In this document: positions 7,426-11,370 of the stretch, piece by piece
Layout of the letters: every line of letters starts with the position of its first letter
Position numbering within the stretch: position 1 is the first letter of the stretch
Assembly (NCBI GenBank): GCA_905371725.1
Contig: CAJPML010000010.1
Coordinates: forward strand, 1 to 11,370
DNA: 11,370 nucleotides
Direction of reading: 5' to 3'
Source of the DNA: Leptotrichia sp. oral taxon 215
GTDB taxonomy: Bacteria > Fusobacteriota > Fusobacteriia > Fusobacteriales > Leptotrichiaceae
Translations under genes and position numbers: made by a program
Notes under the pieces: generated by a model
Seen by the model: the letters and a program-made list of their open reading frames with translations, nothing else
Database searches by the model: none
Told to the model about the DNA's origin: nothing

Positions 7426-8367
7426 TTAAAGAATTTTAAAATTATCATCCACCATTATTTTATGTCTTTCAAAATACATTTTCAATAGGATATAGTCACT
7501 TATTTTTACTTTCATCTCAGCAAATATATTTTTTTCCATATCAAAAATTTGTATAACAGGAATATTACTGCTTATTCCCCTACTAGATTTTTCAGTATTA
7601 AATTCAATAAAATTTATTTTCTCAGTTTTTATAGATTTCATTTCATTCTTATTGTATAACAGAGTAATTTCTCTGCTGTCTATATTTAAAGAATATTTTT
7701 TATTCTTCGACATTTTTAAGAGTTCATAAATACCAGCAGCTGTGATTGCAATCAACACAAGAAAATAAAAGATTTCTTTATAGTTTTTATAGTCAACTTC
7801 CTTATAGTTTTTAATAAAAAGAATAGGGATTATAATAATAAATATAAGAATTCCCAGGACTTGTAAAAACAAATCAAAATTGCTAACGAAAGCTTTAACT
7901 TCAAACTGATTTGAAAGTTCCAGATTTTTAAGTTTTTGCAATTTATTCTCTATATAGCGGGTACTTAAGCTACCTAGAGGTAAAGTTATCATCAAAACTA
8001 GAATACCTAAGATAGAAAAGCTAAAAATTATCATTTTTATATCTGATCTTCTATCCAAAAAAATCAACTGAACTAAAGAAAAAAGCAGAAGTATCAGGAA
8101 AACACCTTTCATTATTTTTAGTGCTTTCTTTTGTCTAGCTAAATTAGGAACAAAAGTATTTAATTTTTCATCATAAACACTATTCCATTTACGGCTACTT
8201 TCTTTCTTAGTTTCAATATTTTTCTTTAAAATTAACTTATCTGTATAATTTTTAGCTTCCAATAAAGATATATCCTTATTTTTATGAAGAAAGGCAATAG
8301 CCTCCACTTTTTTTGCTTGCTTGAGTAAGGAAATAACATATTCCTCATCTTTTTCTAATAACTCCAC
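7426..8367 (-). CDS. Four-helix membrane protein with L7/L12-like N-terminal segment
   Basis: The 313-residue product has three parts. Residues about 10-46 read like the C-terminal domain of ribosomal protein L7/L12 (KKVEAIAFLHKN followed by ISLLEAKNYTDKL, compare the family pattern 'K..AIk..R...gl.LkEAK..v'). A short linker follows with KWNSVYDEKLNTFVP (60-74). Then come four likely membrane helices near 85-104, 110-133, 165-187 and 197-217. The C-terminal 90 residues are soluble and strand-rich, with KYSLNIDSREITLLY and IPVIQIFDMEK, resembling a PH-like or similar beta domain. The start is GTG at 8367, supported by AAGGTG with about seven bases of spacing. It follows its paralogue by 19 bases, in the same operon. 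No catalytic motif is visible and the function is unknown; a regulatory or immunity role is speculative. Confidence 0.8.
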   Translation of the reverse strand: MELLEKDEEYVISLLKQAKKVEAIAFLHKNKDISLLEAKNYTDKLILKKNIETKKESSRKWNSVYDEKLNTFVPNLARQKKALKIMKGVFLILLLFSLVQLIFLDRRSDIKMIIFSFSILGILVLMITLPLGSLSTRYIENKLQKLKNLELSNQFEVKAFVSNFDLFLQVLGILIFIIIIPILFIKNYKEVDYKNYKEIFYFLVLIAITAAGIYELLKMSKNKKYSLNIDSREITLLYNKNEMKSIKTEKINFIEFNTEKSSRGISSNIPVIQIFDMEKNIFAEMKVKISDYILLKMYFERHKIMVDDNFKIL

Positions 8368-8386
8368 AGTTCTTCACCTTTTCCTG

Positions 8387-9169
8387 TTAAAAATCTTCAT
8401 ACTGGTCGTTTATTGCCACGTTGTTTTCTGCAAAATATTTCTTTAATAAATAGTAATCATTTAAATTTATAGTCATTTCAGCAAGTTTTTTTTCTTCAAT
8501 ATCAAAAATCTGTAAAGTAGGATATTTTTCCCTTCTTCCTTTTTTTCCATGTCTGATTGAATAAAATCTGACATAGTCTATATTATCTGTTTTTATATAT
8601 TCCATTTCATCATTTTCGTAGTATATTTTTATAATTTTTCCATCTATAAACAGGGAATATTTTCTATTTTTAAGCTCCTTCAGAAAATTAATATAGCTGA
8701 AGATTATCATTCCAATAAGAAAAAGGAGATAGATGATAAATTCAAATGAAAAATCTTCTAATAATTTATTTATCTGGAAAGATAATGCAAAAATCATCAT
8801 GATAAAGGCAATTATACAGAAAAAAAGATATCTATTTTTTCTTAAAGGCCGAACTTCGGATTTTTCAGATGAATCTATTTTTTTGACTTCTCCAATTAAT
8901 TTTAATCTTTTTTCGATAAGGTGTATATTTATTTTTATGACGGCATATAAAGATAAAAAAAGGAATATTGCTACTATGCTGTAAATTAGAATCGATATCT
9001 GTTCGTAAGAAGTTTTATCTAAGAAAAATCCCTGTACTGAAGCGGCAATAAAAGAAATTGCTGATAAAACTAGAAGTACTTTTGCAAATTTTCTTTGTCT
9101 AGGGAAGTCAGGAACATACATATTTAACTTTTCATCATAAATATAACCCCATTTACGATTTTTTTCCAT
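8387..9169 (-). CDS. Four-helix membrane protein, paralogue lacking the L7/L12-like segment
   Basis: The product is 260 residues if started at 9169. That ATG is preceded by GGAGG (9178-9182) with eight bases of spacing, whereas the longer in-frame start at 9211 lies inside the upstream gene and has AGGAG only three bases away. It aligns with the next gene along its full length from KWGYIYDEKLNMYVPDFPRQ (6-25) onward: four membrane helices near 30-50, 57-80, 112-133 and 142-164, then a strand-rich cytosolic tail with KYSLFIDGKIIKIYY, NIDYVRFYS, LQIFDIEEKKLAEM and DYYLLKKYF. It lacks the N-terminal L7/L12-like part of its sister. The gene starts 19 bases after the stop of the preceding one. No known family is recognised and no enzyme motif is present. 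Confidence 0.8.
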   Translation of the reverse strand: MEKNRKWGYIYDEKLNMYVPDFPRQRKFAKVLLVLSAISFIAASVQGFFLDKTSYEQISILIYSIVAIFLFLSLYAVIKINIHLIEKRLKLIGEVKKIDSSEKSEVRPLRKNRYLFFCIIAFIMMIFALSFQINKLLEDFSFEFIIYLLFLIGMIIFSYINFLKELKNRKYSLFIDGKIIKIYYENDEMEYIKTDNIDYVRFYSIRHGKKGRREKYPTLQIFDIEEKKLAEMTINLNDYYLLKKYFAENNVAINDQYEDF

Positions 9170-9188
9170 TATAATATCCTCCGGATTT

Positions 9189-9863
9189 TTATTTTTTTCT
9201 AATAGGAGCATTTACTCCTGCATCTTCAATTAATTTTATACTTGTTATATAACTTGTCCCAAAAATTCCTTTTCCAAAAGTACAAGAAAACTTTGAGCCA
9301 ATCTTATCTATAAAATTTCTGTGTCTCCACATTTCAGTCGAATATAAATCTGGAGAATCTTTAAATTTAAAAATATAGACATGTGCAAGACTTTTTTTAC
9401 TTCTATGAATAGTAAAATAATCTCCTAAAACTACTTCTTGAGTTTCTCTATTGTGTATCAAAATTCTATCCACTATTTTAAAAAGTATAGTCCAAGATAT
9501 AAGAAGGCTTGGGATAAAAATATATAAAGGTGAACCTCCTATTTCTATTATGTTTGTTTTAACAATGATATACCAAATAGGAATAGCAAAGATAACTGTT
9601 GTTATGGAAACTGAAAGAAAATTACAACTTGTGTCGTAGTTAATAAATGAACTACCTTTAGCACGCATCTTTTTACTATGATAACATAGGCTTGAAATTA
9701 GATTTAATAGTCCAAAAGCATAAATTGCTATTCCTTGTAAGGGAAAGTTACTATTAAAATACAATATTCCTCCTAATACAAAAGAAAGTATGGAAAAGAA
9801 TATTGATGTATCTATCAAAATTACCAATGCAGAATAAAAAACTAAATATCCTAAGAAAAACAT
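9189..9863 (-). CDS. Multi-helix membrane protein of unknown function, coupled to Imm26 gene
   Basis: The 224-residue product has a very hydrophobic N-terminal 60 residues (one long or two short helices at 3-37, another at 41-61), then helices near 83-102 and 113-131. After that comes a soluble tail of about 90 residues with ETQEVVLGDYFTIHRSK, a HVYIFKFKDSPDLYS strand region, MWRHRNFIDKIG, and a glycine-rich FGKGIFGTSY near 196-205. I cannot assign a family. Its ATG overlaps the stop of the Imm26-type gene as TAATG, with GGAGG (9871-9875) seven bases upstream, so its translation is likely coupled to that gene. Such tight pairing suggests the two products act together or against related threats, but that is inference. 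A role in membrane protection would fit the fold; nothing proves it. Confidence 0.75.
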   Translation of the reverse strand: MFFLGYLVFYSALVILIDTSIFFSILSFVLGGILYFNSNFPLQGIAIYAFGLLNLISSLCYHSKKMRAKGSSFINYDTSCNFLSVSITTVIFAIPIWYIIVKTNIIEIGGSPLYIFIPSLLISWTILFKIVDRILIHNRETQEVVLGDYFTIHRSKKSLAHVYIFKFKDSPDLYSTEMWRHRNFIDKIGSKFSCTFGKGIFGTSYITSIKLIEDAGVNAPIRKK

Positions 9864-11017
9864 TATTTAACCTCCAACATTTTTAAATTTTTTTCATAAG
9901 TTTTATCTGCATCAAGTCCAAAAGCTTTAAAAACTTTTCTTTTCATTTCTATATAAGCTGGATTTTTTAAATCAGGTACATTACGTTTTTTGTATTTTTC
10001 CCAAAAAGGAAAATTAGACTTTGCTTCTATACATTCCTTTAATTTATAGGTATCTATTACAAAACCTATTCCTTCTCTTCTAAGAGTTTGAGCACCAATT
10101 TTTAATTCTTTAATAAGTTTTTCATAATCAGAAAGAGGAATTTCCCTATATATAAGTCCATACTGTAAGTATGTGATATTTTTATCTATACCACTTATAC
10201 TTTCACTAACTGAAATAAACATATCATTTTCCTCAGGTTTCAAAGGTAAATTACCCAAAATAACAGCTTCTCCATAATAAAAAATATTATCCATAATAGG
10301 TTGTGAAGGCAATGCCAGACACTCAGCTAATTCTTTTAAATCAACATTTTTATTATCGCTTATTTTATGATAAACTTTTATTATTAAAGGTTTTCCCATA
10401 AGATGAGCTAAACCATAGTTTTTGTTCTTTTCAAAATTTTCATCTTTTCTTAGTTTAGAAACATCCATTAAAATTCTACCAAAGCACCATTCTCTTCTTG
10501 AGAGTTTGAAAGCAAAGAAATCACCTTCGTTAAATTTACAATGCTTTCTTTTAGCGTTTTTAAATTCTTCTATTTCTTCTAAATTTTCTTCAGTAGTTTC
10601 TTTCATCCATTTATCTAACCATTTTTTTAAATCATCAAGAGATATCTTTTCCTTTTCAGTAAATGTTTCTGAATAATAAGTTCTTTGTGAAGTGTAATTT
10701 GCAATAATAACTCCATCAGCTGAAAAAGTAAAATAAGTTCCAAAAGGTGAAAAAGATTGAGTTGCTGTATAATTAAACTTTTTAATTTTTCCTCTTTTAG
10801 TTTTGGGAAGTATCATTGTACGATTTTCTGCTGTCTTTACATTTAATTCAGCTTCATGATAATAATTTTTGCTAACTTTTATTTCTTTTTTTATAGTATC
10901 ATCTTCAAAATAATAATAGATACCATTGTCAAACTTTACAAGTTCCCAATGTTCTTCCACAGGAATAAGTCCTAAATATTTTCTTTCTTCGTTAGTCAAT
11001 TCAAATGTCAATTTCAT
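9863..11017 (-). CDS. Imm26-type immunity protein (polymorphic toxin system) with extended N-terminus
   Basis: The 384-residue soluble product carries an Imm26-like domain, a family of presumed antidotes to polymorphic toxins that databases also label 'phosphotriesterase HocA family'. The core signature is KFNEGDFFAFKLSRREWCFG at 161-180, the usual GD-F-a-pl......fGri pattern, continuing through about 300. The first 155 residues form a separate strand-rich part starting with ELTNEERKYLGLIPVEEHWE, probably a second conserved domain seen with this family. The C-terminus has several charged helices. There is no signal peptide, so it acts in the cytosol. GGAGG (11023-11027) lies five bases before the ATG. 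It is the first gene of the minus-strand operon. No cognate toxin is visible, so it may be an orphan immunity gene. The Imm26 assignment is from motif recall, not a search. Confidence 0.8.
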   Translation of the reverse strand: MKLTFELTNEERKYLGLIPVEEHWELVKFDNGIYYYFEDDTIKKEIKVSKNYYHEAELNVKTAENRTMILPKTKRGKIKKFNYTATQSFSPFGTYFTFSADGVIIANYTSQRTYYSETFTEKEKISLDDLKKWLDKWMKETTEENLEEIEEFKNAKRKHCKFNEGDFFAFKLSRREWCFGRILMDVSKLRKDENFEKNKNYGLAHLMGKPLIIKVYHKISDNKNVDLKELAECLALPSQPIMDNIFYYGEAVILGNLPLKPEENDMFISVSESISGIDKNITYLQYGLIYREIPLSDYEKLIKELKIGAQTLRREGIGFVIDTYKLKECIEAKSNFPFWEKYKKRNVPDLKNPAYIEMKRKVFKAFGLDADKTYEKNLKMLEVK

Positions 11018-11035
11018 TTTAGCCTCCAGATATTT

Positions 11036-11054
11036 CTGTTAATAATTATAACAG
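11036..11054 (-). promoter_or_regulatory. Extended -10 promoter inside a short dyad, upstream of the Imm26 gene
   Basis: On the - strand TGTTATAAT (11053-11045) is an exact extended -10 element. Transcription would start near 11038, about 20 bases before the start codon. No good -35 is seen: TTGTCT at 11076-11071 is 20 bases from the -10, which is too far. The -10 lies inside an inverted repeat, CTGTTA and TAACAG separated by seven bases (11036-11041 and 11049-11054), so a repressor could bind over the promoter. The arms are short and AT-rich, so chance is possible. Confidence 0.5.
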
Positions 11055-11089
11055 TTTTTTAAATTTTTTGAGACAATCCTGTTTTTGAA

Positions 11090-11370
11090 TTATTTTAATA
11101 ATTTTTCTAATTTTTCTTTTAAATCTGTATCAACTTCAATTTTTTCTAAGTTTTTTATATTTTCTATTAATTCATTAGGAAAAACATATCCTTTTTCTTT
11201 CCACTTTTCCAATGTATTAACTGCTCCATGTCTCACATTTACATAAGGAGAAATTAGAGCACATATAATTAAATTTTCTCCTATTCCTTTAAAGTTTTCT
11301 AGAGTTCTAACTGCAACATTTAAAGTTGTAAATTCTTCATTTATAAAATTAATTTTATCAGTAGGAAATC
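11090..11370 (-). CDS. 3' end of a HEAT-repeat-like protein (partial)
   Basis: An open frame enters from the right edge and stops with TAA at 11092-11090, giving the last 92 residues of a protein. It contains no ATG, so the start lies outside the window. The sequence is all helical in character: an amphipathic helix around VAVRTLENFKGIG, then NLIICALISPYVNVRHGAVN and TLEKWKEKGY, followed by a lysine/glutamate-rich last helix. The pattern of a helix, a 'P.v.VR..A...L' turn and a second helix is typical of HEAT-type repeats. The composition matches its neighbours, and the frame stays open for 92 codons in very AT-rich DNA, which supports a real gene. It lies 73 bases upstream of the Imm26 start and has the same orientation, so it may be part of the same immunity-like array. 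Its full identity is unknown. Confidence 0.65.
   Translation of the reverse strand, partial: FPTDKINFINEEFTTLNVAVRTLENFKGIGENLIICALISPYVNVRHGAVNTLEKWKEKGYVFPNELIENIKNLEKIEVDTDLKEKLEKLLK

Noticed and set aside
9170..9211. Upstream ATG at 9211 as start of the shorter four-helix paralogue
   Set aside because: It lies within the preceding gene and its AGGAG is only three bases away, while the ATG at 9169 has GGAGG at eight bases. I kept it only as a possible evolutionary relic.
10422..10676. 84-codon + strand frame
   Set aside because: It is antisense to the Imm26-type gene, and its Ser/Phe-rich composition is the mirror of Lys/Glu-rich coding.
9863..11017. Phosphotriesterase activity suggested by the family label
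   Set aside because: No metal-binding His/Asp pattern of phosphotriesterases is visible; the label is a naming legacy and the immunity-type reading fits better.
1..11370. CRISPR array, tRNA, insertion sequence or prophage genes
   Set aside because: No regularly spaced repeats, cloverleaf sequences, transposase or phage proteins were seen on either strand.

Overview
The window looks like chromosomal DNA from an AT-rich, Gram-negative-type anaerobe with strong purine-rich ribosome binding sites. A member of the Fusobacteriota such as Leptotrichia or a relative is my best guess. The reasons are A/T-biased codons throughout, outer-membrane sugar-assembly genes of the LPS type, TGnTATAAT promoters, and a row of small immunity-like and membrane protein genes. 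The assignment is inference; nothing in the window names the species.

Region 1 (1-5284, + strand) is a surface-glycan operon behind an extended -10 promoter at the left edge. It holds five closely packed genes: a heptosyltransferase-type GT9 enzyme, a GT32-like capsular synthesis glycosyltransferase, a WlaTC/HtrL (YibB) family protein, a GT4-type glycosyltransferase, and UDP-galactopyranose mutase (glf). Together they point to assembly of an LPS/LOS core or short surface glycan containing galactofuranose. Glf makes the UDP-Galf donor, and one of the neighbouring transferases, or one outside the window, would use it. The operon ends in a hairpin at 5291-5336 with T-runs on both sides, which can also stop the converging operon.

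Region 2 (5372-11017, - strand) is a seven-gene run transcribed toward the glycan operon from a promoter near 11045-11053. The first gene is an Imm26-type immunity protein with a long N-terminal domain. It is coupled by a TAATG overlap to a membrane protein of unknown function. Then follow two paralogous four-helix membrane proteins, one of which carries an N-terminal segment resembling the C-terminal domain of ribosomal protein L7/L12. Next is a small one-helix membrane protein, then a tandem pair of three-helix membrane proteins that are about half identical to each other. The last five of these genes share a layout of membrane helices followed by a cytosolic beta-rich tail that looks like a bacterial PH-like domain. 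I recognise only the Imm26 gene with confidence. The rest is best read as an orphan-immunity or membrane-protection gene array that grew by duplication; that is a hypothesis. No toxin gene lies in the window.

Region 3 (11090-11370, - strand) is the 3' end of a further gene whose product looks HEAT-repeat-like. It runs off the right edge and has no start codon in the window. I saw no tRNA, rRNA, CRISPR array, insertion sequence or prophage gene. No gene-free stretch exceeds 300 bases; the longest between genes are about 70-90 bases.
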